Shown one piece after another: positions 16,505 to 24,505 of a DNA stretch of 64,000 bases (the stretch's first letter is position 1; each line of letters opens with the position of its first letter). Origin of the DNA: Marinomonas sp. THO17 (GTDB lineage Bacteria > Pseudomonadota > Gammaproteobacteria > Pseudomonadales > Marinomonadaceae); the NCBI RefSeq assembly GCF_040436405.1, contig NZ_AP031575.1, forward strand, positions 1,244,501 through 1,308,500, given 5' to 3'. Position numbers and translations under genes: made by a program. The notes beneath the pieces are model-generated. The model ran no database searches and had not been told where the DNA came from. It was given only the letters and a program-made list of their open reading frames with translations.

Positions 16505-16978
16505 ATGGGATTGTTCAGTAAGCTTAAATCAATTAAAAATGCCGTCACTGGTGGTGCTGCAAAAGTATATATTGAGAGTGAGGCCTTATCATTTACCGAA
16601 CCTTTTAGAGTGATGATCACAGTACAAACAGATGATGCCCCAGTGAAAATAAACAGAGCTTATTTGAAAGTAGTGGCTTGCGAGGAAGTTGAAGTACCTG
16701 ATGTTGATGTTGAATACGATAATGACAATGATCAAGCATATCGTAAGTTAGAAACAGTTTGGGCCTCAAATGATACAATAGATTTAGACCTTACAGTAGC
16801 TGATGGTCAAGAACTAGAAGCCAATGAAACCTATAAATGGGAAGTTGAGGTAGAACTGCCACAAGGAGCTCCAGCTATCTACAGAGGACATTATTGTCAG
16901 CATGTATATCGAGCTTTTGCTGGGTTAGATTGTTTTGGCAACGATCCAGATTCTGGTTGGGTTGAATTAGTGGAATAA
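16505..16978 (+). CDS. Spo0M-like arrestin-fold protein
   Basis: 157 residues from MGLFSKLKSIKNAVTGG. The ATG at 16505 is chosen because AAGGAGAG lies seven bases upstream; the frame is open further, to 16439. The protein is beta-rich and acidic, with AAKVYIESEALSFTEPFRVMI in parts (about 18-38), VKINRAYLKVVACEE and YKWEVEVELPQGAPA, the pattern of SpoOM/sporulation-control arrestin-like proteins found well outside spore formers. It is shorter than Bacillus Spo0M (about 258). It follows the rhomboid gene after 258 bp of very AT-rich DNA, so it may have its own promoter. Spo0M and PspA homologues often co-occur, supporting a shared membrane-related role. Confidence 0.78.
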   Translation: MGLFSKLKSIKNAVTGGAAKVYIESEALSFTEPFRVMITVQTDDAPVKINRAYLKVVACEEVEVPDVDVEYDNDNDQAYRKLETVWASNDTIDLDLTVADGQELEANETYKWEVEVELPQGAPAIYRGHYCQHVYRAFAGLDCFGNDPDSGWVELVE

Positions 16979-17140
16979 CTTAAGAAAGGTAGGTGTTGTT
17001 GGATAATACATAAATTGTTAGGTAATTTATCAGTTTGCGTTTATAAGCAAGTCTTTATTAGCCTTGTTGTAAAGTAAGCTTCTTTAATAGCCAATTATTT
17101 TTCGTGTGATATTTAAAACAGCCTCTCAACTAACCTGATA

Positions 17141-17204
17141 AAAAAACCGAGCGCCTGTGAAGTGATCCCCATAAAGTTGGACATTTCACTGGCTCGGTTT
17201 TTTT
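17141..17204. terminator. Bidirectional terminator with an inserted stem
   Basis: AAAAAACCGAGC (17141-17152) pairs with GCTCGGTTTTTT (17192-17203), giving a perfect 12-bp stem with T-runs on both strands. It lies between the rightward Spo0M-like gene and the leftward VOC gene and can serve both. Inside the loop GTGAAGTG (17157-17164) pairs with CATTTCAC (17182-17189), an unusually long insert for a terminator. Confidence 0.85.
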
Positions 17205-17263
17205 AGCTTAGTCTTCTTAAGCTTTTTTTCTTAGGTAATGACTTTGATTCTCAGCCAAACCAT

Positions 17264-17653
17264 CTATCCTATCTTACGTGGCAGCGTATCAGATTGATAC
17301 ATGGATATTTGATGATTGTCAGGGTCGGCAATTTCTGCAGACCATCCACCCGGTGCATGGCTAACGGGTGTCACAATCGTCACGCCCTTTTCAGACAGAG
17401 CATTGATTGTGTCGTCAATCCCGCCTTCAGGAAGATCAAACACAATAATAGGAGAATTCCCAGGTCGCGAATCTTGTTTAAAAAAGAGTAGCTCTATTTC
17501 ATTTGCTGTTTTGGCTAACAGCCAATCGTCATCTTCCCCGTCTTCGCTCATTCGTTGCACATGGAGACCAAGAACGTCTCGGTAAAAAACCTCCGTTCTA
17601 TCCACATCACTGATGTAATAACAAATGGCGCCAATTTTACTCTTAGTAAACAT
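17264..17653 (-). CDS. VOC-family (glyoxalase/bleomycin-resistance fold) protein
   Basis: 129 residues from MFTKSKIGAICYYISD; the ATG at 17653 has GAAGGA upstream and the frame is open to 17683. One vicinal-oxygen-chelate module with paired beta-alpha-beta units is seen: AICYYISDVDRTEVFYRDVLGLHV in parts (about 8-31), then NEIELLFFKQD and SHAPGGWSAEIADPDNHQISMYQ in parts (about 95-117), the final strand carrying the metal-ligand Glu/Gln positions. It could be a dioxygenase, lyase or binding protein. It starts four bases after the sigma-factor gene ends and so belongs to that operon. Confidence 0.8.
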   Translation of the reverse strand: MFTKSKIGAICYYISDVDRTEVFYRDVLGLHVQRMSEDGEDDDWLLAKTANEIELLFFKQDSRPGNSPIIVFDLPEGGIDDTINALSEKGVTIVTPVSHAPGGWSAEIADPDNHQISMYQSDTLPRKIG

Positions 17654-17657
17654 GTTT

Positions 17658-18290
17658 TCATCCTTCTTTAATGATTGGTACACCCTTATGTTGCCGTAAA
17701 AGGCGATTTTGTGAGCTCACCATAAAAAGATGTCCATCGGGATCGTGACTGGCCAATATGGCCTCGTGATGACGTGACATGTGCAGCAAGGCTTGGCGAA
17801 TTTGCCCGAAGGCCAACTCTCCTTTTAAGTTCGACACCCCAAAGGCATGTCGTCCATCAAATTGCTGCCAGCGCCGCTTGATTTGTATAATACGTTGTCG
17901 CAGTGTCCCATCGGATACGCGCAATAACCAAGCCACCTCAGCTTTGGTGTGCCCAGCCAATGCCAGCATGGCCGTTGTTCTAAGACTTGGCGGCAATGTA
18001 GCAACAAAATCAGCCAACGGCACCTGATGGTCAACTTGGGGTTCCAATAAAAGAAGAGAAGAAGCTTCGCGCTTTTGCCGACGCACTGCAGATCGTGCCT
18101 CAAAGGCGGCACGCTTTTTTAAAGCACCAAATACCCATCGACGGTTTTCACTAGAGGACAAATCCGTACGTCCTGCCTCCACTGCCGCCAGAAGAATCAC
18201 CTGCAGAAGATCCTCCGCCTCATCAAACCGTCGAGCCACTTTGCGAGCATAATGAAGCAACTGAGTATAAGAAGTTTGGCTAAGCTTCAT
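17658..18290 (-). CDS. ECF-type RNA polymerase sigma factor
   Basis: 210 residues from MKLSQTSYTQLLHYARK. The ATG at 18290 is used; the frame is open to 18338. Region 2 appears as ARRFDEAEDLLQVILLAAVEAG (about 17-38), with the DEAEDLLQ core that contacts the polymerase. Region 4 appears as LPPSLRTTAMLALAGHTKAEVAWLL (about 100-125) followed by the recognition helix VSDGTLRQRIIQIKRRW. About 65 extra residues follow region 4, unusual for a minimal ECF factor. No anti-sigma gene is adjacent; the neighbours are a methyltransferase (11-base overlap) and a VOC protein. The target genes are unknown. Confidence 0.78.
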   Translation of the reverse strand: MKLSQTSYTQLLHYARKVARRFDEAEDLLQVILLAAVEAGRTDLSSSENRRWVFGALKKRAAFEARSAVRRQKREASSLLLLEPQVDHQVPLADFVATLPPSLRTTAMLALAGHTKAEVAWLLRVSDGTLRQRIIQIKRRWQQFDGRHAFGVSNLKGELAFGQIRQALLHMSRHHEAILASHDPDGHLFMVSSQNRLLRQHKGVPIIKEG

Positions 18291-18879
18291 GGTGTTCTCT
18301 AGCAAGAATACGCCATATCGAAATACCCTCAATTGCACTGGCCATTTCTTGTTGGACTATCCCACCCACTTCTTCCACATAAGAAGAGATCTCTCCAGAT
18401 TGTCGATAGTTCTTGTAGTGTCGATAATGCCCCGAAATGAGCTCATCCAATTCCATACTCACTTTCCCTAACAGGCTTTTTGCTTCCGTATAATCGGCCA
18501 CTAACACGACTTTTGAACGCTCCATCATACATTTAAGTAGGTCGCACGCTTTCTGCTTTGGTAGCTCATGCAAGCACAACACACTGACTGCAAAATCAAA
18601 TTGACGAGGCGCTATTTCTAAGGCGTCGATACATTCAAAACTAAGGTGCTTAACAGCGTTTTGCTTGCGCTTTAATTCAGCGTATTCAATCATTCCACTG
18701 TCGGTATCAACGCCATATCCGCTGCCAATTTTATCCGCTAATTGAAAAAGCAAATCCCCCGTCCCGCAACCGACCTCAAGTAAAGACGACCCTTCATCAA
18801 TCAGCTCGATCAACTCCCTTCGTAATGGCGATAAAACTCGATCAGCAATATGACTTTTGATCCACACTTTAAGATTCAT
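18280..18879 (-). CDS. Class I SAM-dependent methyltransferase
   Basis: 199 residues from MNLKVWIKSHIADRVL. Motif I LLEVGCGTGDLLF (about 32-44), GYGVDTDSGMIEYAELK (about 54-70), FECIDALEIAPRQFDFAV in parts and a YTEAKSLLGKV block show a SAM-binding Rossmann core. The frame continues upstream to a TTG at 18930, but that extension (MAKENDRKAEG) is encoded by the edge of a duplicated fragment of another gene, so the ATG at 18879 is preferred even though no ribosome site is evident before either. It overlaps the sigma gene by 11 bases. The native front of the gene may have been lost. Confidence 0.75.
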   Translation of the reverse strand: MNLKVWIKSHIADRVLSPLRRELIELIDEGSSLLEVGCGTGDLLFQLADKIGSGYGVDTDSGMIEYAELKRKQNAVKHLSFECIDALEIAPRQFDFAVSVLCLHELPKQKACDLLKCMMERSKVVLVADYTEAKSLLGKVSMELDELISGHYRHYKNYRQSGEISSYVEEVGGIVQQEMASAIEGISIWRILAREHHEA

Positions 18880-18903
18880 AGGAAAAGAACCCAAATACCC
18901 TTC

Positions 18904-19170
18904 AGCTTTCCTGTCGTTTTCCTTTGCCAATTAAGTAGACTAAAAAAATCAAAGCAACAACACTGTCGAAGGCAATCGTCAATATGGCGGTGTCTAGATA
19001 GTGATTGCCAAGCGAAACCACCAGCCCAACGAAGATTAACTTGCTCACTGTGGCAACAAGGATAACCAAATCTCGGTGGGATTACCGGTGTACTGGCCGA
19101 AAGGCACCGAAGATCAGCATGGCCCTGTCCACTTGTCTACTTCCCACAATCACCGTGATAAGCGCGCAAA
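18904..19170 (-). pseudogene. Truncated copy of the membrane-protein gene at 21020-21412
   Basis: About 260 bp are nearly identical to 21018-21260, covering the last 80 or so codons of that gene including its AAGGGAAACGAAAAG-like end. The copy has substitutions, a roughly 12-bp insertion near 19080 and a scrambled stretch near 19125-19150 that break the frame. Its left edge runs into the methyltransferase gene and changes that gene's 5' end. It is a decayed duplication. Confidence 0.85.
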
Positions 19171-19269
19171 GTGCTTGTGTTTAATGGACTTGATATACGC
19201 ATTCATATGGTGACACTAATTAGGTAAGCCTAGCTTAAGAATGTAATAAGTAAATAGAAATACGAGAAA

Positions 19270-19544
19270 AGCCCTTGTCGAGTTATGGTGCTGCGCGCCT
19301 ACCTAAAATAGTGTCAACGAAAATACCCGGTAGTAAGTAGGCAGCTAAAAATAAAGTATTTTGCGTTAGATAGCTTGCTAGCTATAGAGAAAACAGTGAG
19401 AGAATGCTGCCTATAAAGAAGGATGTTGATAATCAGCAATAGTGGAACAGCAACCAATCCGAATCCCTAGCCGACTGCACCTTGAAGAAGTGAAGCGACT
19501 AAAGAGACCAAGGTTGCCTGTACAAGAATATTTAAATCAATCAT
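19270..19544 (-). pseudogene. TauE/SafE-family permease pseudogene fragment
   Basis: On the minus strand from the ATG at 19544 the frame reads MIDLNILVQATLVSLVASLL, then QGAVG, a stop, and GFGLVAVPLLLIIN. QGxxGFGFGL is the hallmark first motif of TauE/SafE (TSUP) sulfite/organosulfur exporters. A TAG replaces one codon, and further stops follow after about 80 codons. Only the first third of the gene remains. It ends beside an attC-like site, so it may have been part of a cassette. Confidence 0.65.
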
Positions 19545-19546
19545 GT

Positions 19547-19607
19547 ATCCAGACGCCCACAGCAGGACGCTATGTTAGCTGCGTCCTGCTGGCTGCGCTT
19601 GTTAAGC
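19547..19607 (-). repeat. attC-like site of an isolated integron cassette
   Basis: The site ends (plus strand) in GTTAAGC at 19601-19607, fitting GTTRRRY. GCAGGACGC (19562-19570) pairs with GCGTCCTGC (19581-19589), the imperfect palindrome expected for attC. The outer left core is degenerate (CCAGACGCC where TAACGCC would be expected). The stop codon of the cassette gene lies in the GTTAAGC core, just as in the main array. Confidence 0.65.
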
Positions 19608-19925
19608 GGCTACCTCGAGCATAGGTATTTGCATGCCAATTTTTGTGCTTGCAAACTGCATATCGCCACTGGCTATTGATTGGGCTTTATATCCAGAGCC
19701 AATTAAATCTTTTATATATAATTTGTTATATATAAACATAAAAACGAGATTGGATAGGCCAAACGTAAACATTGCAAGAATGAACATAATGACCGCCCAC
19801 TTCCAGTCCCCCCTGAAAAGTGGTGGAAAGAAACCAAAAAAGAATACCGTCCATGAGAAGCCAACAGGTGCTTCTTTCATGGCTCCGGTATTTGGGTTTT
19901 TGAAAATTATTGATGTAAATGCCAT
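19602..19925 (-). CDS. Small two- or three-pass membrane protein (HrgC/DUF2628-like), cassette-encoded
   Basis: 107 residues beginning MAFTSIIFKNPNTGAMKEAPVGF. GFSWTVFFFGFFPPLFRGDWKW (in two parts, about 22-43) is the signature of small proteins annotated HrgC or DUF2628-like, followed by hydrophobic segments at about 44-66. The function of the family is unknown. Upstream an ATAAGGAGA ribosome site is present. The gene is bounded by GTTAAGC-type core sites at 19601-19607 and, on the start side, 19983-19989 (GCTTAAC), so it is a complete integron cassette lying 10 kb from the main array. Confidence 0.75.
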   Translation of the reverse strand: MAFTSIIFKNPNTGAMKEAPVGFSWTVFFFGFFPPLFRGDWKWAVIMFILAMFTFGLSNLVFMFIYNKLYIKDLIGSGYKAQSIASGDMQFASTKIGMQIPMLEVAA

Positions 19926-20199
19926 GTTTTCTCCTTATTGCCCAAATTATTTCGCCTAGATAGTCGGGCAGTCTATCTGGACGCTTAACATCTATGGACA
20001 CCCCGATTTTTGCAAGCAAAATTAAGTATTAACAAGAGTAGTTTTGCAGCCATTTATTCGGATTTTGTACGAGATATTAATAGTCTCTATCCCTGACGCT
20101 TTACTAACTCAAAATAGCGCTGACTTGGCTCTAATCATTTTGGCGTTTTCTACGAAACGATGTTAGTCCCAGAATTTCCAAGTCACAGTCTTAACACTA

Positions 20200-20383
20200 T
20201 CTTGTCATCACCCTTTTTTTCCTTAGCAAAACTTGGTGTATCAACTCTTTCAATTTAATTTTTTTGAGCTCTTGATTTCTACATAACACTTTATTAACTA
20301 TATTTTTTTACAGTTTTATTAAAAGCACACAACTGAAAAACAGATTTTGCTAAATCAATACCAGTTGTATGAATGGTATTCAT
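20200..20383 (-). pseudogene. IS110-family transposase, N-terminal remnant
   Basis: From the ATG at 20381-20383 (minus strand) the frame reads MNTIHTTGIDLAKSVFQLCA. GIDLAKSVFQ is the first block of the DEDD/RuvC-like domain of IS110 transposases. A frameshift follows about residue 25, after which NKVLCRNQELKKIKLKELIH continues in another frame and then degrades. The rest of the transposase is missing. AAAAGGAAG precedes the start. The remnant abuts the attI-type repeat at 20435. Confidence 0.8.
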
Positions 20384-20434
20384 AACGACTTCCTTTTAAA
20401 CTGACTTACTCAGTATAGAAAGAGGTATCCATTT

Positions 20435-20748
20435 CATTATTTTAATAGTGCGCTTGCTCGTTTAGACAATTCAAAAAAATCGCCAACACCTTTATAAACA
20501 ACTGAAAAATAATGCTTTTATAAGTCTATTAACAAAATCCGAAATTGAAAAAACGAGTATACGTGTTATTTGATCTTTCTTTTAGGTAAACGCAACGCAT
20601 CATATCTAAAAAGTCATACCTAAAAAATAGCACAAGACAAATATCCTTATTCATTGATATTAAAAGGTTTTGTATTTTTCTACCAGTAAAAAAACGCAAC
20701 ATTGTGATTATTTTTTAGATGAAGCGAGCCAATAATTGGCACCTCAAG
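20435..20748. repeat. Copy D of the intI-upstream (attI-type) sequence
   Basis: This stretch aligns over its whole length with 35295-35570, the region between the first cassette and intI. Shared blocks include AATAGTGCGC, ACCTTTATAA, CTTTTATAA, ATTAACAAAATCC, AAAAACGAG, CATTGATA, TTTTTCTACCAG, GATTATTTTTTAGA and AAGCGAGCCAA. It stops just before the point where the LexA box would be and runs into a REP-like hairpin (AATTAAAGGG / CCCTTTAATT). No integrase follows, so it is a relic of an integron head. Confidence 0.8.
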
Positions 20749-21019
20749 GGAATTAAAGGGTCTGCCCCCTTTAATTAAAAATCCGCTTCTAGAACAACAA
20801 AAGAAAGGATTTATCCTTCCTTCGTGTCTATAAATTTAACATGATGAAACAAGTTTCATTACTCGGTTAGAGTAATGAAGATGGTACAGTGACAGGATAA
20901 CTACTGGCATTAGGCTTCCATGAGAATTTTTACCGAGTTATGATAAAACAGCTTTTAAATGAGCATGAGTCATTGTTAAACAGCCTCGAACCTTTTCCCT
21001 ATACAACCTCATATAACAT
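20749..21019. other. Non-coding stretch right of copy D
   Basis: It begins with a hairpin, AATTAAAGGG-TCTGCC-CCCTTTAATT (20754-20779), of the REP type seen elsewhere in this region. The remainder holds no supported gene and no attC site that could be recognised. Confidence 0.5.
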
Positions 21020-21412
21020 TTAGCTTTCTTTTCGTTTCCCTTTGCCAACTAAGTAGACTAAGAAAATCAAAGCAACAACACTGTCGAAGGCAATCGTCAA
21101 CATGGCGGTGTCTAGATAGTGATTGCCAAGCGAAACCACCAGCCCAACGAAGATTAACTTGCTCACTGTGGCAACAAGGATAACCAAGTCTCGGTGTACT
21201 GGCCGAAAGGCACCGAAGATCAGCATGGCACCCACCAACGTGATAAGCGCGCCCCAACTGCGCACCACCAACTCAGCCAAAGGATGATCCAGCGTTTGAC
21301 CGAAGGTTTGCATAAGCGCCGTTTGCGGGGAAACCAACGCAATGACCATAGTGCACGTCATTACTCCTGCAACCAGCATGATCCATTTGATGTTGTTTTC
21401 GATAAGTAGCAT
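21020..21412 (-). CDS. Hypothetical membrane protein, 130 aa
   Basis: Four predicted membrane segments at about 8-28, 50-68, 75-95 and 103-122, with a short basic tail (KGKRKES). The stretch SWGALITLVGAMLIFGAF in the second segment recalls small DoxX/DUF4345-like four-helix proteins, but the family is not firmly recognised. An AAAAGGAG ribosome site precedes the ATG. A truncated copy of the 3' part lies at 18904-19170. The gene diverges from the ABC exporter gene with about 190 bp between them. Confidence 0.65.
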   Translation of the reverse strand: MLLIENNIKWIMLVAGVMTCTMVIALVSPQTALMQTFGQTLDHPLAELVVRSWGALITLVGAMLIFGAFRPVHRDLVILVATVSKLIFVGLVVSLGNHYLDTAMLTIAFDSVVALIFLVYLVGKGKRKES

Positions 21413-21605
21413 TTGAGAAACTCCTTTTGAGTGATAACACGTTAGTTAGTTTTTATTCGTTATGTGTGCGTTGGTTCGGGCTGTTTTTCAATTTTACTCT
21501 GACGCTAATTATTGAATTTGGGGCGCTAAAGGACAATGATGTTAATGCCTAAAAGTCACAAAAAATACCTTATAATATAGGCACTCATTAACGATAGGAC
21601 AAACA

Positions 21606-23441
21606 ATGAAGCCCGCTGCCACACCTAAAAATGCCATCGATAAGAACATGTTAGGTGTGTTTCGCTATAGTCGTCGTGCTATTGAATTAGTATGGCAAAC
21701 CTCTCCAGCGCTAACCATTGGTTTGGCAATAGCAACCTTGATTGCGGGTGCTGTCCCTGCCGCTATGGCCTATGTGGGGCAATTAATTGTCGATGCGGTG
21801 GTCGCCGCCATGGCAATGTACCAGCAAGATCAAATTCTGCATTATCAAACCGCTCTTAGCTATGTTGTCGTTGAGGGCATTTTGGTTTTAATCATTGCCG
21901 CTGCGCAACGTTCGATCACGGCTCAACAGGCTATACTGCAAGGTTTACTTGGCCACAAGGTCAACATGCTAATTCTGGAGAAAGCCCAGACATTAACACT
22001 TTCACACTTTGAGGATTCCGAATTTTACGACAAGCTGGTGCGCGCCCGTCGCGAAGCCTCTAGTCGTCCACTCGCGCTGGTCAAAAAAACTTTCGCTCTG
22101 ATCCAAAACGCCATCTCTCTTACAAGCTTTGCCGTTTTATTATGGCAATTCTCCCCTTGGGCCTTAGGGTTATTAGTGCTCGGCGCATTACCTGCTTTTG
22201 TGGCTGAAGCCAAATTTTCAGGGGATGCCTTCATCATGTTTCGCTGGCGCTCCCCAGAGGTTCGTCAGCAAAATTATCTGGAAACCCTGTTATCTAGGGA
22301 AGACAACATCAAAGAAGTACGTCTCTACCAATTAGGCGAGCGTTTCTTACAACGTTACACAAAAATTTTTCTCAAGCTATTCAAAGAAAGTAAGCGTTTA
22401 ATTCTACGCCGTGAAAGCTGGGGATTCGCCCTCGGCATCATCAGCACCTTAGTATTTTATGGAGCTTATGGCTGGATTGTCAGTGATACCATTATCGGTG
22501 CCATTACATTGGGGCAGATGACCATGTACCTGTTGCTGTTCAAACAAGGGCAAGGCTCAGTATCCGCTTCGTTAACCTCGATTAGCGGCATGTACGAAGA
22601 CAATCTTTACCTGTCTAACTTATATGAATATTTGGAACAAGAAACCCCATCATCGCGACAAGGCTTATTGGTCGGCCCAAAGCCCAACGATGGCATTCGC
22701 TTCGAAAATGTCAGCTTTCAATACCCAGGTAGTACAAAACCCGCCCTATCCGCAATCAACCTGCATATTAGACCCGGACATAGCCTCGCCATTGTCGGTG
22801 AAAATGGTTCAGGGAAAACCACCTTAATTAAGCTACTTACTCGTCTTTATAACCCGACTGAAGGGCGAATTTTGCTCGATGGCTTAGATTTGCTTGAATG
22901 GGACGAAACTAGCCTATTAAAACGGGTTGGTGTGATATTCCAAGACTTCGTACGCTATCAATTCATTGTCGGTGAAAACATAGGGGCTGGCGACAATGAC
23001 CATTTCAACGATCAAATAGGCTGGCAAAAAGCCGCCGAACTTGGCAAAGTCACCGACTTTATCGACCAACTAAAAAGCGGCTATAACACGCAATTAGGCC
23101 GCTGGTTTAAAGATGGACAAGAACTGTCAGGTGGCCAATGGCAAAAAGTCGCCCTAGCTCGCGCCTTCATGCGCGAAGAAGCTGACATACTGGTTCTCGA
23201 TGAACCCACAGCAGCCATGGATGCCCAAGCAGAGGCCAATATATTCCAACACTTCCAACAACACACCAAAGACAAGATGGCGATTTTAATATCCCATCGT
23301 TTCTCTACGGTTCGCCTCGCCCACGAAATCATCGTCATGAGCCAAGGCCAAATCAAAGAACGCGGCACCCATGAAGCCCTACTTGCTCAACAGGGTCAAT
23401 ATGCTCACTTATTTTCCTTACAAGCACAGGGCTATCGCTAA
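21606..23441 (+). CDS. ABC exporter, fused permease and ATPase (MsbA-like)
   Basis: 611 residues: a type I exporter membrane domain with about six helices (30-330) fused to a nucleotide-binding domain (about 360-605). Walker A GENGSGKTT begins at about 398, the signature LSGGQ at about 507, Walker B LVLDEP at about 529 and the H-loop His in ISHRFST at about 560. A Q-loop is seen in VIFQDFVRYQF. It would act as a homodimer or with an unlinked half in the inner membrane. An ATAGGA ribosome site lies close before the ATG. It is a lone gene in the accessory region, so the substrate (lipid, peptide or drug) cannot be inferred. Confidence 0.9.
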   Translation: MKPAATPKNAIDKNMLGVFRYSRRAIELVWQTSPALTIGLAIATLIAGAVPAAMAYVGQLIVDAVVAAMAMYQQDQILHYQTALSYVVVEGILVLIIAAAQRSITAQQAILQGLLGHKVNMLILEKAQTLTLSHFEDSEFYDKLVRARREASSRPLALVKKTFALIQNAISLTSFAVLLWQFSPWALGLLVLGALPAFVAEAKFSGDAFIMFRWRSPEVRQQNYLETLLSREDNIKEVRLYQLGERFLQRYTKIFLKLFKESKRLILRRESWGFALGIISTLVFYGAYGWIVSDTIIGAITLGQMTMYLLLFKQGQGSVSASLTSISGMYEDNLYLSNLYEYLEQETPSSRQGLLVGPKPNDGIRFENVSFQYPGSTKPALSAINLHIRPGHSLAIVGENGSGKTTLIKLLTRLYNPTEGRILLDGLDLLEWDETSLLKRVGVIFQDFVRYQFIVGENIGAGDNDHFNDQIGWQKAAELGKVTDFIDQLKSGYNTQLGRWFKDGQELSGGQWQKVALARAFMREEADILVLDEPTAAMDAQAEANIFQHFQQHTKDKMAILISHRFSTVRLAHEIIVMSQGQIKERGTHEALLAQQGQYAHLFSLQAQGYR

Positions 23442-23570
23442 ACGAAATACAAAAACATCAAGAGACCAATTTAAGGAGCTAGGATTCTGGGGATTAAGGG
23501 GTAAGAGTATGATTATATCTAATTTTACTCTGATCCTAGTTATCCTCTGCCCCCCAATTATAAAGTTGTT

Positions 23571-24068
23571 TTAATGGGGCATTTTTGAAAAGTCAGAGAT
23601 TTGCTGCTCGATACTTGCTAAACACGATGCTTTTTCATTACTCACAGTGGTCGTTTTTATAAGCCTGTTACGAATCGTTTTTAAAAAACCTAACTCGTAC
23701 TCTAGCTCATTTTCAATGAAGGGAGAAACACACACCTCTTTAACAGAGTAATGCTTTCCTAATACTGTCAGAACATTGCTTGGCGCATTTTTTAGAGCAA
23801 AGAACATAGCATAATTAAGGCCCCTAGTCGTGGCGGCATCAGAATGGGCCTTTAATAAATCTGCGATGTTTAACCAAGGTTTCGCGCCTGTTTCTATTTG
23901 CCCCAGTACATATGCCCATTTTTCAGGCTGGTTATATAAACTCATAAGATACGACTTCTCCCCCATCTTTGCCATATCGGCTAACACAGCCTCTGAGGTA
24001 TGAAGGTGTAACTCTGCTAGTGTGACACTTGAATAGATAAGACCGATCAATATTAATATGCACTTCAT
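23571..24068 (-). CDS. Hypothetical secreted protein, 165 aa
   Basis: Not recognised. It has a clear Sec signal peptide (CILILIGLIYSSVTLAELH, probable cleavage LA-EL near 18-19) and a mature helical domain with two cysteines (in KEVCVSPF and ASCLAS) that may form a disulfide. The ATG at 24066-24068 lies inside the end of the first IS4-type repeat (24054-24477), so the promoter of this gene, if expressed, must come from the repeat. Function unknown. Confidence 0.6.
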   Translation of the reverse strand: MKCILILIGLIYSSVTLAELHLHTSEAVLADMAKMGEKSYLMSLYNQPEKWAYVLGQIETGAKPWLNIADLLKAHSDAATTRGLNYAMFFALKNAPSNVLTVLGKHYSVKEVCVSPFIENELEYELGFLKTIRNRLIKTTTVSNEKASCLASIEQQISDFSKMPH

Positions 24069-24477
24069 ATGTTAATAACTCACTTCCAGTATGTCGTCAT
24101 AACTTGATGAAATTTGCTGTCGTATGCTTCTTGGCATAATAATACAGCCCGTTGATGCATCGCATAAAACGCTCAGATCGATTGCTATCAAACTCAAACC
24201 TGCAACATGAATCCCTCTCTATTTATAATGACAACATTGGTTGAAATGGTAGTCGTTTTGTTAGGTAAAGTAGAAGAGCAAGCAGGTTTGTCACACCGGT
24301 TGCAGGGTAATAGTATTCGTCATAAACGAGTTTTATCCTTTTCATATTTAGGAAAGCAAGCCATATCAGTAGGCTTAAAACTCACCGCGAAACAATGGCG
24401 GCAAGGAGTTACGCAATGCGTAAAAACACTACGCGAAGCATCAAGTATTTTAACGTGAAATTCGCGGGGATCCCTCA
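24054..24477 (+). repeat. First of two 425-bp direct repeats (IS4-family transposase 3' remnant)
   Basis: Nearly identical to 28461-28886. It contains an open stretch (24207-24458) encoding MNPSLFIMTTLVEMVV, then LLGKVEEQAGLSHRLQGNSI and RHKRVLSFSYLGKQAI. The pattern EQxGLxxRxQxNxxRxxRVLSxxYLG is typical of the C-terminus of IS4-family transposases. The upstream catalytic part is absent. Together the two copies bracket the Sel1 gene. Confidence 0.8.
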
Positions 24478-24505
24478 GTTGTACTAGTTCAGGCTCTGCC
24501 CCCAA

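Noticed and set aside
18280..18930. TTG start at 18930 for the methyltransferase
   Set aside because: The added codons come from a duplicated fragment of another gene and there is no ribosome site; ATG 18879 is kept, with uncertainty.
20102..20168. Further attC site between the isolated cassette and the IS110 remnant
   Set aside because: End cores TACTAAC and GTTAGTC are only approximate and the inner arms pair poorly, so it is mentioned but not listed as a feature.
24207..24458. Stand-alone small gene of 83 codons
   Set aside because: It is the tail of an IS4-type transposase, present twice in truncated form without catalytic residues or a start signal.
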